DNA of 64,000 nt from Micromonospora andamanensis (GTDB taxonomy: Bacteria > Actinomycetota > Actinomycetes > Mycobacteriales > Micromonosporaceae). The notes under the pieces are model-generated. The model did no database searches, was not told where the DNA came from, and saw only the letters and a list, made by a program, of their open reading frames with translations. Where the stretch lies: assembly GCF_016863495.1 (NCBI RefSeq), contig NZ_BOOZ01000018.1, forward strand, positions 1 to 64,000, given 5' to 3'. Made by a program: the position numbers and the translations under genes. Below are positions 43,290-53,135 of the stretch, in pieces. Each line of letters begins with the position of its first letter. Position 1 is the first letter of the stretch.

Positions 43290-46200
43290 TCACTGGGCGG
43301 GCCGGAGGGCGGCGTGGAGGGCCTGGAGGGGGCGGACCTGCATATCGCCACGGATCCGGGCCTCGATGCCCATGACCGCGGCGGCGGCGCCGGGGACCGT
43401 GGTGATGCAGGGGATGTCGGCGGTGACCGCCGCGCTGCGGATCTCGTAACCGTCGGAGCGGGCGCTGGCACCGGAACCCTGTGGGGTATTGACCACCAGG
43501 GCGACGTGGCCATTGAGGATCAGTGACACCGCGTCCTCCTCGGAACCGGCCTCGTAGTGCTTCGGTACCTCCTCGCAGGCGATGCCGTGGCGGCGCAGCA
43601 CCTCGGCCGTACCGCTCGTCGCCACGATGTCGAAGCCGAGATCGGCCAGCCGCTTGATCGGGAAGATCATGCCGCGCTTGTCCCGGTTGGCCACCGAGAC
43701 GAAGATCCTGCCCTCGGTCGGCAGCGACCCGTACGCCGCAGACTGCGACTTGGCGAAGGCGTGCCCGAAGGCGGTGTCGATCCCCATCACCTCGCCCGTC
43801 GACTTCATCTCCGGGCCGAGCAGCGAATCCACGCCCTTACCGGCCGGGGTACGGAACCGCTTGAACGGCAGCACCGCCTCCTTGACCGCGATCGGGGCGT
43901 CCGGCGGCAACGAACCGCCGTCCCCGGTGGCCGGCAACATGCCCTCGGCGCGCAGCTCGGCCAATGTCGCGCCGAGAGCGATGCGGGCCGCCGCCTTCGC
44001 CAGCGGCACCGCCGTGGCCTTCGAGACGAACGGCACGGTACGCGAGGCGCGCGGGTTGGCCTCCAGCACGTACAGCGCGTCGTCCTTCAGCGCGTACTGC
44101 ACGTTCAGCAGTCCGCGTACGCCGATGCTCCGGGCGATCGCCTCGGTGTACCGGCGGACCTGGGCCACGTGCGAGCTGGCCAGGGTGATCGGGGGCAGGG
44201 CGCAGGAGGAGTCGCCGGAGTGGATGCCCGCCTCCTCGATGTGCTCCATGATCCCGCCGAGGTAGACCTCGCCGTCGGCGTCGCAGAGCGCGTCCACGTC
44301 GATCTCGATGGCGTCGTCGAGGAACCTGTCGACGAGCACCGGGTGGTCCGGCGAGATGTCGGTGGCCCGACCGATGTAGTCACGCAGCGTGGCGTCGTCG
44401 TAGACGATCTCCATGCCGCGCCCGCCCAGCACGTACGACGGCCGGACCAGCACCGGGTAGCCGATCTCGTCGGCGATCTCCTTCGCCTCGTCGTACGAGG
44501 TGGCGGTGCCGTGCGCCGGGGCGCGCAGGCCGGCCCGGGCCAACAGCGACCCGAAGGCGCCCCGCTCCTCGGCGAGGTGGATCGACTCCGGTGAGGTACC
44601 CACCACCGGCACGCCGGCGTCCTTGAGCCGTTGGGCCAGCCCGAGCGGGGTCTGCCCGCCCAACTGCACGATCACGCCGACCACGCCCGGCCCGCCGGCC
44701 GCCCGGCCGGACGAGTCCTCCGCGTGCCAGACCTCCAGCACGTCCTCGAAGGTCAGCGGCTCGAAGTAGAGCCGGTCGGCGGTGTCGTAGTCGGTGGAGA
44801 CCGTCTCCGGGTTGCAGTTGACCATGACGGTCTCGTAGGACCCCTTCAGCGCCATGACCGCGTGCACACAGGAGTAGTCGAACTCGATGCCCTGCCCGAT
44901 CCGGTTCGGCCCGGAACCCAGGATCAGCACCTTCGGCCGCGCCGAGCCGGCCACCTCGGTCTCCGCGTCGTACGAGGAGTAGTGGTACGGGGTGGTGGCC
45001 TCGAACTCGGCGGCGCAGGTGTCCACCGTCTTGTAGACCGGCCGGATGTCGAGGCGGTGCCGCAGCGTACGCACCCCGTCCTCGGCGGCCAGTTCGGGGC
45101 GCAGCGCGGCCAACTGCCGGTCGGACAGGCCGGCCCGCTTCGCCTGGCGCAGCAACTCGGCGTCCAGCACCGGGGCCGCCACGATCTCGGCCCGCAACTC
45201 GACAAGGGCGGCGATCTGGTCCAGGAACCACGGGTCGATGCCACCGGAGGCGGCGCTGACCTCGGCGATCGAGGCACCCAGCCGCAGCGCCCGCTCCACC
45301 GTGTAGAGCCGCCCGTCGTGCGGCGTGCCCAGGGCGGCGAGGGTGTTCTCCTTCGTCGCCCCCACCGGGTCGGGGACCGTCCAGAAACCGGCGGCCTTGG
45401 TTTCCATCGAGCGCATCGCCTTGTTCAGCGCCTCGGTGAAGTTGCGCCCCAGGCTCATCGCCTCACCCACCGACTTCATGGTGGTGGTCAGCTCCGGGTC
45501 CGCGCCGGGGAACTTCTCGAACGCGAACCGGGGGATCTTCACCACCACGTAGTCGAGCGTCGGCTCGAACGCGGCAGGCGTCTTGAGGGTGATGTCGTTG
45601 GGGATCTCGTCGAGGGTGTAGCCGATGGCCAGCTTCGCGGCGATCTTCGCGATCGGGAAGCCTGTCGCCTTCGACGCCAGGGCCGAGGAGCGGGAGACCC
45701 GAGGGTTCATCTCGATCACGACGATGCGGCCGTCGGCCGGGTTCACCGCGAACTGGATGTTGCAGCCGCCGGTGTCCACCCCGACCTCGCGCAGCACCGC
45801 GATACCCAGGTCGCGCAGGTGCTGGTACTCCCGGTCGGTCAGGGTCATGGCCGGTGCCACGGTCACGCTGTCACCCGTGTGCACGCCCATCGGATCGAGG
45901 TTCTCGATCGAGCAGACCACCACCACGTTGTCGTGCCGGTCCCGCATGAGTTCGAGCTCGTACTCCTTCCAGCCGAGCACGCTCTCCTCGATGAGCACCT
46001 CGTGCACCGGGCTGGCGGCCAGCCCGGCGCCGGCGATGCGCTCCAGGTCGGCGTCGGTGTGCGCCATGCCCGAGCCGAGGCCGCCCATGGTGAACGACGG
46101 CCGGATCACCACCGGCAGACCCAGCTCGGCCACCGTCTCGCGGACCTCGTCCATCGAATGGCAGACCCGCGAACGTGGCACCAGGCTCGCCGGATCTTCT

Positions 46201-46634
46201 ACGCCGAGGCGTACGCCGGCCTTCGCCACGATCTCCTTGAACAGCTGCCGGTCCTCGCCACGCCGGATCGCCTCGATGTCGGCGCCGATCAGCTCGACAC
46301 CGTACTTCTCCAGCACCCCTGCCTCGTGCAACGCCACAGCGGTGTTCAGCGCGGTCTGCCCGCCCAGGGTGGGCAGCACCGCGTCGGGACGTTCCTTGGC
46401 GATGACCAGCTCCACGAACTCCGGGGTGATCGGCTCGACGTACGTCGCGTCGGCGAACTCCGGGTCGGTCATGATGGTGGCCGGGTTGGAGTTGACCAGG
46501 CTGACCCGGATCCCCTCGGCGCGCAGCACCCGGCACGCCTGGGTACCGGAGTAGTCGAACTCGCAGGCCTGCCCGATGACGATCGGCCCGGAGCCGATCA
46601 CCAGGATGTGCTTGAGATCGGTGCGCTTAGGCAT
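43290..46634 (-). CDS. carB: Carbamoyl-phosphate synthase large subunit
   Basis: CarB makes carbamoyl phosphate for pyrimidines and arginine. The 1114-residue chain has two ATP-grasp halves, starting [20 protein letters not shown] and [20 protein letters not shown], and a C-terminal allosteric MGS domain ([20 protein letters not shown]). All parts appear intact. The ATG at MPKRTDLKH is used because it matches the family; a start five codons earlier is possible. It overlaps the carA stop by 8 nt. Confidence 0.99.
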   Translation of the reverse strand: MPKRTDLKHILVIGSGPIVIGQACEFDYSGTQACRVLRAEGIRVSLVNSNPATIMTDPEFADATYVEPITPEFVELVIAKERPDAVLPTLGGQTALNTAVALHEAGVLEKYGVELIGADIEAIRRGEDRQLFKEIVAKAGVRLGVEDPASLVPRSRVCHSMDEVRETVAELGLPVVIRPSFTMGGLGSGMAHTDADLERIAGAGLAASPVHEVLIEESVLGWKEYELELMRDRHDNVVVVCSIENLDPMGVHTGDSVTVAPAMTLTDREYQHLRDLGIAVLREVGVDTGGCNIQFAVNPADGRIVVIEMNPRVSRSSALASKATGFPIAKIAAKLAIGYTLDEIPNDITLKTPAAFEPTLDYVVVKIPRFAFEKFPGADPELTTTMKSVGEAMSLGRNFTEALNKAMRSMETKAAGFWTVPDPVGATKENTLAALGTPHDGRLYTVERALRLGASIAEVSAASGGIDPWFLDQIAALVELRAEIVAAPVLDAELLRQAKRAGLSDRQLAALRPELAAEDGVRTLRHRLDIRPVYKTVDTCAAEFEATTPYHYSSYDAETEVAGSARPKVLILGSGPNRIGQGIEFDYSCVHAVMALKGSYETVMVNCNPETVSTDYDTADRLYFEPLTFEDVLEVWHAEDSSGRAAGGPGVVGVIVQLGGQTPLGLAQRLKDAGVPVVGTSPESIHLAEERGAFGSLLARAGLRAPAHGTATSYDEAKEIADEIGYPVLVRPSYVLGGRGMEIVYDDATLRDYIGRATDISPDHPVLVDRFLDDAIEIDVDALCDADGEVYLGGIMEHIEEAGIHSGDSSCALPPITLASSHVAQVRRYTEAIARSIGVRGLLNVQYALKDDALYVLEANPRASRTVPFVSKATAVPLAKAAARIALGATLAELRAEGMLPATGDGGSLPPDAPIAVKEAVLPFKRFRTPAGKGVDSLLGPEMKSTGEVMGIDTAFGHAFAKSQSAAYGSLPTEGRIFVSVANRDKRGMIFPIKRLADLGFDIVATSGTAEVLRRHGIACEEVPKHYEAGSEEDAVSLILNGHVALVVNTPQGSGASARSDGYEIRSAAVTADIPCITTVPGAAAAVMGIEARIRGDMQVRPLQALHAALRPAQ

Positions 46635-47790
46635 TGGTACGCCCCCCACTGAGAGCCCGGCCCTCGATCAGCTCGGCGAAGCGGTCGAACAGATAGTCCG
46701 CGTCGTGCGGGCCGGCCGCCGCCTCCGGGTGGTACTGGACGGTGAAGGCGGGCACCTCACGCGCCCGCAGCCCCTCGACCACGTTGTCGTTGAGGCAGAC
46801 GTGCGACACCTGGACGCCGCCGAACTCGGTCTCGATCACCTGGTCCGGCACCACCGCGCCCGGCCGTACCCCGGGCACCTCCACCGCGAAGCCGTGGTTG
46901 TGGCTGGTCACCTCCACCTTGCCGGTGACCCGGTCGAGCACCGGCTGGTTGATGCCCCGGTGGCCGTAGCCGAGCTTGTAGGTGCCGAAGCCGAGCGCCC
47001 GACCGAGGATCTGACTGCCGAAGCAGATGCCGAACAGCGGCATCTCACGGCGCAGCACCTCCCGGGCCAACGCGACGGGCGCGTCGGCGGTCGCCGGATC
47101 ACCGGGCCCGGGTGAGAAGAAGACCGCGTCGGCACCGGTGGCCAGCAGGTCCTCGATGCTCGACCCGGCCGGCAGCACGTGGGTGGTCACGCCACGCGCG
47201 GCGAGCCGGCGCGGCACGTTGCGCTTGATGCCCAGGTCCAGCGCGGCCACCGTGAACCGGTGCTCGCCCTCGGCCTCGACCACATACGGCGTCGCGGTGG
47301 TCACCTCGGCGGAGAGGTCCGCGCCGAGCATCTGCGGCGACTGACGAACCCGTTCGAGCAGCGCCCGGGGGTCGACCTCGACACTTGAGACACCCACCCG
47401 CATCGCGCCACGCTCACGCAGGTGCCGGGTCAGCGCCCGGGTGTCCACGCCACTGATGCCGACCACCCCCTCGGTGGCCAGCCGGTCCTCCAGGCCGCCG
47501 GTGGCCCGCCAGTTGGAGCTGACCCGGGCCGGGTCACGCACCACGTAGCCGGCCACCCAGATCCGGCGCGACTCGTCGTCCTCGGCGTTGACGCCTGTGT
47601 TGCCGATGTGCGGAGCGGTCTGCACCACCACCTGACGGTGGTACGACGGGTCGGTGAGCGTCTCCTGGTAACCGGTCATCCCGGTGTTGAAGACCGCCTC
47701 GCCGAAGGTCTCCCCGACGCTGCCGTACGCCTCGCCGTGGAAGGTACGCCCGTCCTCGAGGACGAGAATCGCCTGACGCCTACGACTCAT
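46627..47790 (-). CDS. carA: Carbamoyl-phosphate synthase small subunit
   Basis: CarA is the class I glutaminase that feeds ammonia to CarB. The 387-residue protein has the N-terminal domain [20 protein letters not shown] and the amidotransferase triad: nucleophile in [15 protein letters not shown], and the His/Glu pair in [13 protein letters not shown]. It ends in TAA, rare among its neighbours. The ATG has CGGAGG nearby, at the edge of a short repeat that separates it from pyrC. Confidence 0.98.
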   Translation of the reverse strand: MSRRRQAILVLEDGRTFHGEAYGSVGETFGEAVFNTGMTGYQETLTDPSYHRQVVVQTAPHIGNTGVNAEDDESRRIWVAGYVVRDPARVSSNWRATGGLEDRLATEGVVGISGVDTRALTRHLRERGAMRVGVSSVEVDPRALLERVRQSPQMLGADLSAEVTTATPYVVEAEGEHRFTVAALDLGIKRNVPRRLAARGVTTHVLPAGSSIEDLLATGADAVFFSPGPGDPATADAPVALAREVLRREMPLFGICFGSQILGRALGFGTYKLGYGHRGINQPVLDRVTGKVEVTSHNHGFAVEVPGVRPGAVVPDQVIETEFGGVQVSHVCLNDNVVEGLRAREVPAFTVQYHPEAAAGPHDADYLFDRFAELIEGRALSGGRTNA

Positions 47791-47803
47791 GCCGTGCCTC
47801 CGA

Positions 47804-47848
47804 TCCGGCCTGCGGTGCTCCGCTGCGCTGCGCTCCTCGCTCGGTTCA
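47804..47848. repeat. Intercistronic repeat copy, pyrC-carA junction
   Basis: On the minus strand this reads GAGCGAGGAGCGCAGCGCAG then CGGAGCACCGCAG. The core differs from the pyrR-pyrB copy at only a few positions. The pyrC stop codon lies at its 5' edge and the CGGAGG ribosome binding site of carA at its 3' edge, the same layout as the other two junction copies. Confidence 0.65.
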
Positions 47849-49177
47849 CTTGACTGCCTTTCCGTCGAGCACCGTCGCCTCGCCACGCAGGAAGGTCGCC
47901 ACGATGCGACCCGGCAGCGTCATCCGGGCGTACGGGGTGTTGCGGCTACGGCTGGCCTGCTCCGCCGGCTCGATCAACCGACGGGCCGCCGGGTCGACGA
48001 CTGTGAGGTTGGCCGGCGCACCGGGGGCCGGGTCGTGGCCGTGTTCGGTCAGCCCGGCGATCCGGGCCGGGGTACGCGACATCCGCTCGGCGATCAGGTC
48101 CCACTCCGGTCCCAGCACGTCGAGCGCGATGGACAGCGCCGTCTCCAGCCCGAGCATGCCCGGCCGGGCGTACGCCCACTCGCACTCCTTGTCCTCCACG
48201 GCGTGCGGGGCGTGGTCGGTGGCGATGATGTCGATCACCCCGTCGGCGAGCGCGGCCCGCAACGCGGCGATGTCGGTGGCGGTACGCAGCGGCGGGTTGA
48301 CCTTGAAGACGGGGTTGTAGGCGCCGTCCGGGCTCCAGTTGTTCGCGAGTGCCGGGCTCGCCAGCTCGCTCCTCCCGCTCACCAGCGCATCGGTGAGCAG
48401 CAGATGGTGCGGGGTCACCTCGGCGGTGACGCGTACCCCCCGGGCCTTGGCGTGGCGCAGCACCTCGACGCTGCCGGCGGTGGAGACGTGGCAGACGTGC
48501 AGTCGGCTGCCGACGTGCTCGGCCAGCAGCACGTCCCGCGCGATGATCGCCTCCTCGGCGACCGCCGGCCAACCGGTCAGGCCCAGCCGGGTGGAGACCT
48601 CACCCTCGTGCATCTGCGCACCCTCGGTGAGCCGAGGCTCCTCGGCGTGCTGGGCGATGATGCCGTCGAAGGCCTTCACGTACTCCAGCGCACGGCGCAT
48701 CAGCCGGGGGTCGGCGACACAGTGCCCGTCGTCGGAGAAGATCCGTACCCGGGCCGCCGAGTCGGCCATCGCGCCCAGCTCGGCAAGGCGCTCACCGGCC
48801 AGCCCGACGGTGACCGCGCCGATCGGCTGCACGTCGACAAGCCCGGCCTCCCGACCGAGCCGCCACACCTGTTCGACCACCCCGGCGGTGTCCGCCACCG
48901 GCGAGGTGTTGGCCATCGCACAGACCGCGGTGTAGCCGCCGAGCGCGGCTGAGCGGGAACCGGTCTCGACGGTCTCGGCGTCCTCCCGGCCGGGCTCACG
49001 CAGGTGGGTGTGCAGGTCGACCAGGCCGGGCAGGGCGACCAGCCCGGCGGCGTCGATCAGCGTGGCGTCCGGCGCGGCGAGCCCCGCGCCGGTCTCGGCC
49101 ACGACGCCGTCGCGGATCAGCAGGTCGGTAGGTGCGGCCCCGAGGACGCTGACGTTCCTGAGCAGGTACGAGTTCAC
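47846..49177 (-). CDS. pyrC: Dihydroorotase
   Basis: PyrC cyclises carbamoyl aspartate to dihydroorotate. The 443-residue amidohydrolase has the zinc motif [33 protein letters not shown] and the late aspartate [19 protein letters not shown]. Between LLLTDALV and [11 protein letters not shown] about 20 residues ([19 protein letters not shown] and neighbours) stand where the family normally has two to four; the DNA there matches a short repeat found between other genes in this window. The GTG start overlaps the pyrB stop as GTGA. Confidence 0.97.
   Translation of the reverse strand: MNSYLLRNVSVLGAAPTDLLIRDGVVAETGAGLAAPDATLIDAAGLVALPGLVDLHTHLREPGREDAETVETGSRSAALGGYTAVCAMANTSPVADTAGVVEQVWRLGREAGLVDVQPIGAVTVGLAGERLAELGAMADSAARVRIFSDDGHCVADPRLMRRALEYVKAFDGIIAQHAEEPRLTEGAQMHEGEVSTRLGLTGWPAVAEEAIIARDVLLAEHVGSRLHVCHVSTAGSVEVLRHAKARGVRVTAEVTPHHLLLTDALVSGRSELASPALANNWSPDGAYNPVFKVNPPLRTATDIAALRAALADGVIDIIATDHAPHAVEDKECEWAYARPGMLGLETALSIALDVLGPEWDLIAERMSRTPARIAGLTEHGHDPAPGAPANLTVVDPAARRLIEPAEQASRSRNTPYARMTLPGRIVATFLRGEATVLDGKAVK
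48341..48383. repeat. Intercistronic-type repeat inserted inside pyrC
   Basis: On the coding strand this begins GGTGAGCGGGAGGAGCGAGC and ends ACTCGCGAAC, matching the repeat at the pyrR-pyrB and aroB-aroQ junctions. It is read in frame as part of a roughly 20-residue extra loop in dihydroorotase. The net insertion must be a multiple of three. Confidence 0.75.
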
Positions 49178-50100
49178 CGGTTGTTCCCCCCGAGCAGCAG
49201 GTAGAGGACGGCCATCCGGACGGAGACACCGTTGGCGACCTGTTCGACGATTGTGGAGCGGGGTGAGTCCGCGACCTCCGGCGTGATCTCCATGCCCCGG
49301 TTCATCGGGCCGGGATGCATGACGATCGCGTGTTCCGGCAGTCGGCCCATGCGCGGACCGTCCAGGCCGTACCGGCGGGCGTACTCGCGGGCGGACGGGA
49401 AGTAGGAGTCGTTCATCCGCTCCCGCTGCACCCGCAGCATCATCACCACGTCGGACGAGGGCAGTACCGCGTCGAGGTCGTAGCAGACGTCGGTGCCCGG
49501 CGCGAGAGCGGCGGCGATGTCGACCGGGATCAGCGTGGGCGGCCCGACCAGGGTGACCTTCGCGCCGAGGGTGGACAGCAGCAGCACGTTGGAGCGGGCC
49601 ACCCGGGAGTGCAGCACGTCGCCCACCACCGCCACCGACAGGCCGGCCAGCCGACCCAGCCGGGACCGCATCGTGTACGCGTCGAGCAGCGCCTGGGTGG
49701 GATGCTCATGGGTGCCGTCGCCGGCGTTGACCACGCAACCGTCGACCCAGTCGGCGAGGCGGTGCGGGGCGCCCGAGGCGGGATGGCGGACCACCACCGC
49801 GTCGGCGCCCATCGCCTGCAGGGTCAGCGCGGTGTCCTTCAGGCTCTCGCCCTTGGCGACGCTGGAACCCTTCGCCGAAAAGTTGATCACGTCGGCGCTG
49901 AGCCGTTTCGCCGCCGCCTCGAACGAGATCCGGGTCCGGGTCGAATCCTCGTAGAAGAGGTTGACGACGGTCCGACCGCGCAGCGCGGGCAGCTTCTTGA
50001 CCTCGCGTCCGGCCACCGCGGCCATCTCGGCTGCGGTGTCCAGGATCTGGATGGCGGTGTCCGCGTCGAGGTCGGCGCCGGAGAGCAGGTGCCTGATCAT
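49174..50100 (-). CDS. pyrB: Aspartate carbamoyltransferase catalytic subunit
   Basis: PyrB joins carbamoyl phosphate and aspartate. The 308-residue protein has the carbamoyl phosphate motif [19 protein letters not shown], the second-site loop [19 protein letters not shown] and [18 protein letters not shown]. No regulatory chain gene is present, as expected in this clade; control is through PyrR. The ATG has AAAGGCGGC upstream, at the edge of the intercistronic repeat. Confidence 0.98.
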   Translation of the reverse strand: MIRHLLSGADLDADTAIQILDTAAEMAAVAGREVKKLPALRGRTVVNLFYEDSTRTRISFEAAAKRLSADVINFSAKGSSVAKGESLKDTALTLQAMGADAVVVRHPASGAPHRLADWVDGCVVNAGDGTHEHPTQALLDAYTMRSRLGRLAGLSVAVVGDVLHSRVARSNVLLLSTLGAKVTLVGPPTLIPVDIAAALAPGTDVCYDLDAVLPSSDVVMMLRVQRERMNDSYFPSAREYARRYGLDGPRMGRLPEHAIVMHPGPMNRGMEITPEVADSPRSTIVEQVANGVSVRMAVLYLLLGGNNR

Positions 50101-50117
50101 GAGCAGCGCCGCCTTTC

Positions 50118-50163
50118 GTTCGCGACTGCGGGGCTCCGCTGCGCTGCACTCCTCGCGCTCACC
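50118..50163. repeat. Intercistronic repeat copy, pyrR-pyrB junction
   Basis: The 46-bp unit on the minus strand starts GGTGAGCGCGAGGAGTGCAG and ends GAGCCCCGCAGTCGCGAAC. It shares the same 17-base start and nearly the same 17-base end with the aroB-aroQ copy; only the middle differs. The pyrR stop TGA is within its first bases and pyrB starts 17 bp past its end. Confidence 0.8.
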
Positions 50164-50743
50164 GGGCCTCCTCGCCGTAGAGCCGGACCTCGTCCGCGCC
50201 GTCGGTCTCGGCGAGCGTCACCTTGACGCTCTCGGCCAGGGCGGTCGGGATGTTCTTGCCGACATAGTCGGCGCGGATCGGTAGCTGCCGGTGCCCCCTG
50301 TCGACAAGCACGGCGAGCTGCACCGAGGCGGGCCGGCCCAGGTCGCCGAGCGCGTCCAGGGCGGCCCGGACCGTCCGGCCGGAGAAGAGGACGTCGTCGA
50401 CGAGGACCACGCGCCGGCCGTCGATGCCGCCGGCCGGCAGTTGCGTGGGGCCGACCGCCCGGGTGGCGTGTCGGCGCAGGTCATCGCGGTAGAGAGTGAT
50501 GTCGAGCACGCCGACCGGCACGGAAATCCCCTCGAAGGCGCTGATCCGGGCAGCAAGGCGACGAGCGAGCGGGGCACCCCTGGTGGGAATGCCCAGCAGC
50601 ACGGTGTCAGCCGCACCCTGGGTCTTCTCGAGGATCTGGTGAGCGATGCGATCGACGACCCGTTGCAGGTCGGCGCTTGTCAGAATCACCTTCACCGAGG
50701 GTTGTCGCGGCGGCGACGACTGGGCAGCCGGTGGGTAGGCCAC
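50159..50743 (-). CDS. pyrR: Pyrimidine operon regulator PyrR
   Basis: PyrR binds pyr mRNA when UMP is plentiful and has uracil phosphoribosyltransferase activity. The 194-residue protein has the PRPP motif [20 protein letters not shown] and the [20 protein letters not shown] region. The GTG start has AAGGAGG 6 nt upstream, inside a predicted PyrR-binding hairpin, so it probably represses its own translation and the operon. It heads pyrR-pyrB-pyrC-carA-carB-pyrD. Confidence 0.97.
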   Translation of the reverse strand: MAYPPAAQSSPPRQPSVKVILTSADLQRVVDRIAHQILEKTQGAADTVLLGIPTRGAPLARRLAARISAFEGISVPVGVLDITLYRDDLRRHATRAVGPTQLPAGGIDGRRVVLVDDVLFSGRTVRAALDALGDLGRPASVQLAVLVDRGHRQLPIRADYVGKNIPTALAESVKVTLAETDGADEVRLYGEEAR

Positions 50744-50758
50744 GGCGGACCTCCTTCC

Positions 50759-50776
50759 CCGCCTCACGGGACGGGT
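50759..50776 (-). promoter_or_regulatory. PyrR-binding hairpin over the pyrR ribosome binding site
   Basis: The minus strand reads CCCGTCCCGTGAGGCGGG, which folds as a CCCG/CGGG stem and carries the PyrR loop consensus UCCNGNGAGG. AAGGAGG of pyrR follows within 6 nt. The same layout controls pyr translation in mycobacteria. Upstream TTTAACGACCCG is also typical. Confidence 0.8.
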
Positions 50777-51003
50777 CGTTAAAGGACGTCGGATCCTCCC
50801 GGCCGGCCGGGGACGGCCAGCGGAGGGGCTTCGGCAACGTTACCAGTGGTCGCCGCCGCCTCGACGCGCGGGCACCTGCGACGACGGCGTCACCCGCCGC
50901 CATTGACTGACTGGCCGGTCAGCCTGGCGAAACGGGACAACTCACCCGGGGTACACAACGGGAAGATCGCGACCACTTGACCACGTGTACGAATCCCCGT
51001 ACC
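50777..51003. other. Divergent promoter region of pyrR and bldD
   Basis: This gap holds promoters in both directions. A near-palindrome CTGACTGGCCGGTCAG lies at 50907-50922, and GACCACGTGTAC occurs around 50980. No gene is supported here. The bldD side carries a BldD-box-like site just beyond. Confidence 0.4.
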
Positions 51004-51018
51004 GTCACGCTCCGTAGC
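51004..51018. promoter_or_regulatory. Candidate BldD box upstream of bldD
   Basis: GTCACGCTCCGTAGC matches seven of the nine fixed positions of the known BldD operator nTnACnC(A/T)GnGTnAn. It lies 41 bp before the bldD ATG. Streptomyces BldD represses its own gene, so autoregulation is plausible. One such match could arise by chance in GC-rich DNA. Confidence 0.4.
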
Positions 51019-51059
51019 GAATCGCTGGGAGAACCCCGAGCAGCACTGGGAGTGTCCGA

Positions 51060-51548
51060 ATGCCCTCTGAATACGCCAAGTCTCTGGGCGCCCGCCTGCG
51101 CTCCATCCGCCAGCAGCAGGGCCTGTCCCTGCAGGGGGTGGAGGAGAAGTCGAACGGGCGCTGGAAGGCGGTGGTGGTCGGCTCGTACGAGCGCGGCGAC
51201 CGGGCCGTCACGGTGTCCCGTCTGGCCGAGCTGGCCGAGTTCTACCGCGTACCGGTCTCGGAGCTGCTGCCCGACGGCAGTGGGGTGCGGCACGAACCCA
51301 CCAGCAAGATCGTTCTGGACCTGGAGCGTCTGTACGACGAGGCCAGCGAGGATCTCGCCTACGTGGCCCGGTACGCACGCGCCATCCAGCAGCAGCGCGG
51401 TGACTACAACGGCCGGGTGCTGTCGATCCGCGCCGACGACCTGCGCGCCCTCGCCATCGTCTACGACGCCTCGCCGTCCGGCCTGATCGAGCGGCTGACC
51501 GAGCACGGAGTGCTGGTCGCCGACCCGCGGGCGTTCTTCGCTTCCTGA
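51060..51548 (+). CDS. bldD: Developmental master regulator BldD
   Basis: BldD represses sporulation genes during growth and dimerises through c-di-GMP. The 162-residue protein has the N-terminal XRE domain (YAKSLGARLRSIRQQQGLSL, KAVVVGSYERGDRAVTVSRL) and a C-terminal domain with the c-di-GMP signature: Arg113-Gly-Asp115, eight residues, then Arg124-Ala-Asp-Asp127. Streptomyces has RQDD at the second part, so the one change is Gln to Ala at a position between the binding residues. GGGAG lies 8 nt upstream of the ATG. It is monocistronic with a strong terminator. Confidence 0.96.
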   Translation: MPSEYAKSLGARLRSIRQQQGLSLQGVEEKSNGRWKAVVVGSYERGDRAVTVSRLAELAEFYRVPVSELLPDGSGVRHEPTSKIVLDLERLYDEASEDLAYVARYARAIQQQRGDYNGRVLSIRADDLRALAIVYDASPSGLIERLTEHGVLVADPRAFFAS

Positions 51549-51560
51549 GTCCGACCTCCG

Positions 51561-51594
51561 AAAGGGCCCGTGCCGTCCGGCACGGGCCCTTTTC
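51561..51594. terminator. Strong terminator after bldD
   Basis: AAAGGGCCCGTGCC pairs perfectly with GGCACGGGCCCTTT around a 4-base loop and ends in TTTT. It is 12 bp past the bldD stop and, being symmetric, can also stop the converging nusB transcript. Confidence 0.92.
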
Positions 51595-51634
51595 GTCGCG
51601 GGTGCGTCGACCTTCCCGGTCGGGTACGCCCGAT

Positions 51635-52069
51635 TCAGCGGGTGGCGTACTCGGCGATCCGGCCGAGCAGACCGTTGAGGAAGCGGGGCGAGTCGTCGGT
51701 CGACATCTGCCGGGCCAACTCCACAGCCTCGCTGATCGCCACCGCGTCGTCGATCTCGTCGAGATACAACAACTCGTAGACCGCGATCCGGGCCAGGTTG
51801 CGGTCGACCACAGGCATCCGGTCCAGCGTCCAGCCCTCGGCGTAGCTGGAGATCAGCTCGTCGATCCGGTCCAGGTGCCCAGCCACTCCCTCGACCAGGC
51901 CGACCGCGTACCCCAGGTGGTCGGGACGCGGTTTCTCGATCCGCTCGACGTAGCCCGCCAGCACCTCGACCGGCGGGCGATCACGCAGGTCGGCCTCGAA
52001 GAGCACGTCCAACGCCCGCTTGCGCGCCTTGCGACGCGCCGGCATCTGCTGCTTCGGACCCTCGGCCAT
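51635..52069 (-). CDS. nusB: Transcription antitermination factor NusB
   Basis: NusB binds boxA RNA with S10 and supports antitermination of rRNA transcription. The 144-residue helical protein has ARRKARKRALDVLFEADLRD, RMPVVDRNLARIAVYELLYL and AISEAVELARQMSTDDSPRF. Its ATG shares one base with the efp stop (TGATG), the normal efp-nusB pair. Confidence 0.96.
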   Translation of the reverse strand: MAEGPKQQMPARRKARKRALDVLFEADLRDRPPVEVLAGYVERIEKPRPDHLGYAVGLVEGVAGHLDRIDELISSYAEGWTLDRMPVVDRNLARIAVYELLYLDEIDDAVAISEAVELARQMSTDDSPRFLNGLLGRIAEYATR

Positions 52070-52626
52070 CAGGCGCGGCCGAGGTAACGGCCGTCGCGGG
52101 TGTCGACCTTGATCTTCTCACCGGTGGTCACGAAGAGCGGGACCTGGACGGTCGCGCCCGTCTCCACAGTCGCCGGCTTGTTGCCGCCGGTCGAGCGGTC
52201 ACCCTGCAGGCCCGGCTCGGTGTACGTGACCTCCAGCACCACGGAGGTCGGCAGCTCGATGTAGAGCGGCACACCCTCGTGGGTGGCCACGGTCGCCTCG
52301 GCCTCGGGCAGCAGGTAGTTCGCCGCCTCGCCGACCGTCCCGCCGAGCACCGTGATCTGGTCGAACGTCTCCATGTCCATGAAGACGTAGTCCTCGCCGT
52401 CGGCATAGAGATACTGCATGGTGCGCTTGTCGACGGTCGCGGTCTCAACCTTGGTGCCCGCGTTGAAGGTCTTGTCGACCACCTTGCCGGAGAGCACGTT
52501 CTTCAACGTGGTACGCACGAACGCACCACCCTTACCGGGCTTGACGTGCTGGAACTCAACGACGGCCCACAGCTCTCCGTCGAGGTTGAGTACCAGGCCG
52601 TTCTTCAGGTCGTTGGTGGTGGCCAT
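52069..52626 (-). CDS. efp: Elongation factor P
   Basis: EF-P enters the ribosomal E site and rescues stalls at proline runs. The 185-residue three-barrel protein begins [20 protein letters not shown] and has the tip loop [10 protein letters not shown] with Lys32. It carries the PGKGGA loop of actinobacteria, where a modifying enzyme is usually absent. Its upstream region lacks the peptidase gene often found there and is filled with repeats. Confidence 0.98.
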   Translation of the reverse strand: MATTNDLKNGLVLNLDGELWAVVEFQHVKPGKGGAFVRTTLKNVLSGKVVDKTFNAGTKVETATVDKRTMQYLYADGEDYVFMDMETFDQITVLGGTVGEAANYLLPEAEATVATHEGVPLYIELPTSVVLEVTYTEPGLQGDRSTGGNKPATVETGATVQVPLFVTTGEKIKVDTRDGRYLGRA

Positions 52627-52730
52627 TTCCTGCCTTGATCATCATTTGGCGGACAGACCTGGCAAGTCTACTAGCCGCTCCACGACCCGCCGACCGCCGG
52701 CGGTCGCCCACCCGGTCCAGCCCGGCCCGG

Positions 52731-52760
52731 CCCGGTGCGGCCCGGTGCGGCCCGGTGCGA
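52731..52760. repeat. 10-bp tandem repeat, three units
   Basis: CCCGGTGCGG occurs twice in a row, followed by CCCGGTGCGA. Similar CCCGG units precede it. It lies 105 bp before efp. Confidence 0.8.
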
Positions 52761-52838
52761 CAGCGCGCACCGCTCCGCCGCCGCCAAGCCCTACACGGTC
52801 AGTAATGCTCCACCCCGGCCCCTAACTCACCTGCTCTC

Positions 52839-52962
52839 CCTTTGCTCTGCTTCAACCCACGCAACAGTCACTTTCCGTGACGATTTCACCGCACATCGCC
52901 GCCCACCTTCGCCGCGAAGGCCCTGGTCGGCCGCTAGTGCGTGGGTTGAAGCAGAGCAAAGG
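52839..52962. repeat. Element with perfect 25-bp terminal inverted repeats
   Basis: CCTTTGCTCTGCTTCAACCC continuing to CACGCA at 52863 has its exact complement at 52938-52962. The 74-bp centre contains a small hairpin GTCAC-TT-TCC-GTGAC type stem and no coding frame of note. The size and terminal repeats resemble a miniature inverted-repeat element, or the gene of a structured RNA. Confidence 0.75.
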
Positions 52963-53049
52963 ATGGAAAGAGGTGTGGGGCAGGGCGGCCGATTCTTCAC
53001 GGAGGGTAGGCGACACTGAACGTAATGGCAGCGGCTGGCACGCCGCCGA

Positions 53050-53097
53050 ACGCCTGGCGAATCAGACGCCTGGCGAATCAGACGCGAGGCGGATCAG
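53050..53097. repeat. 16-bp tandem repeat, three units
   Basis: ACGCCTGGCGAATCAG occurs twice exactly, then as ACGCGAGGCGGATCAG. Further degenerate copies (ACGCCAGGC, ACGCGAGGCGG) follow up to the aroQ stop. The unit length is not a multiple of three. Confidence 0.85.
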
Positions 53098-53135
53098 AGA
53101 TCGGACGCCAGGCATCGGACGCGAGGCGGGCTGGT

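Larger units (their letters stand above)
52627..53135. other. Gene-free repeat nest between efp and aroQ
   Basis: This 509-bp stretch has no supported gene. It contains three distinct repeat types (10-bp tandem, 25-bp inverted repeat around 74 bp, 16-bp tandem) and is AT-richer around 52840-52960. From memory, mycobacteria and other actinobacteria carry a pepQ-type peptidase gene between aroQ and efp; none is present here. The efp promoter must also lie in this region. Confidence 0.7.
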
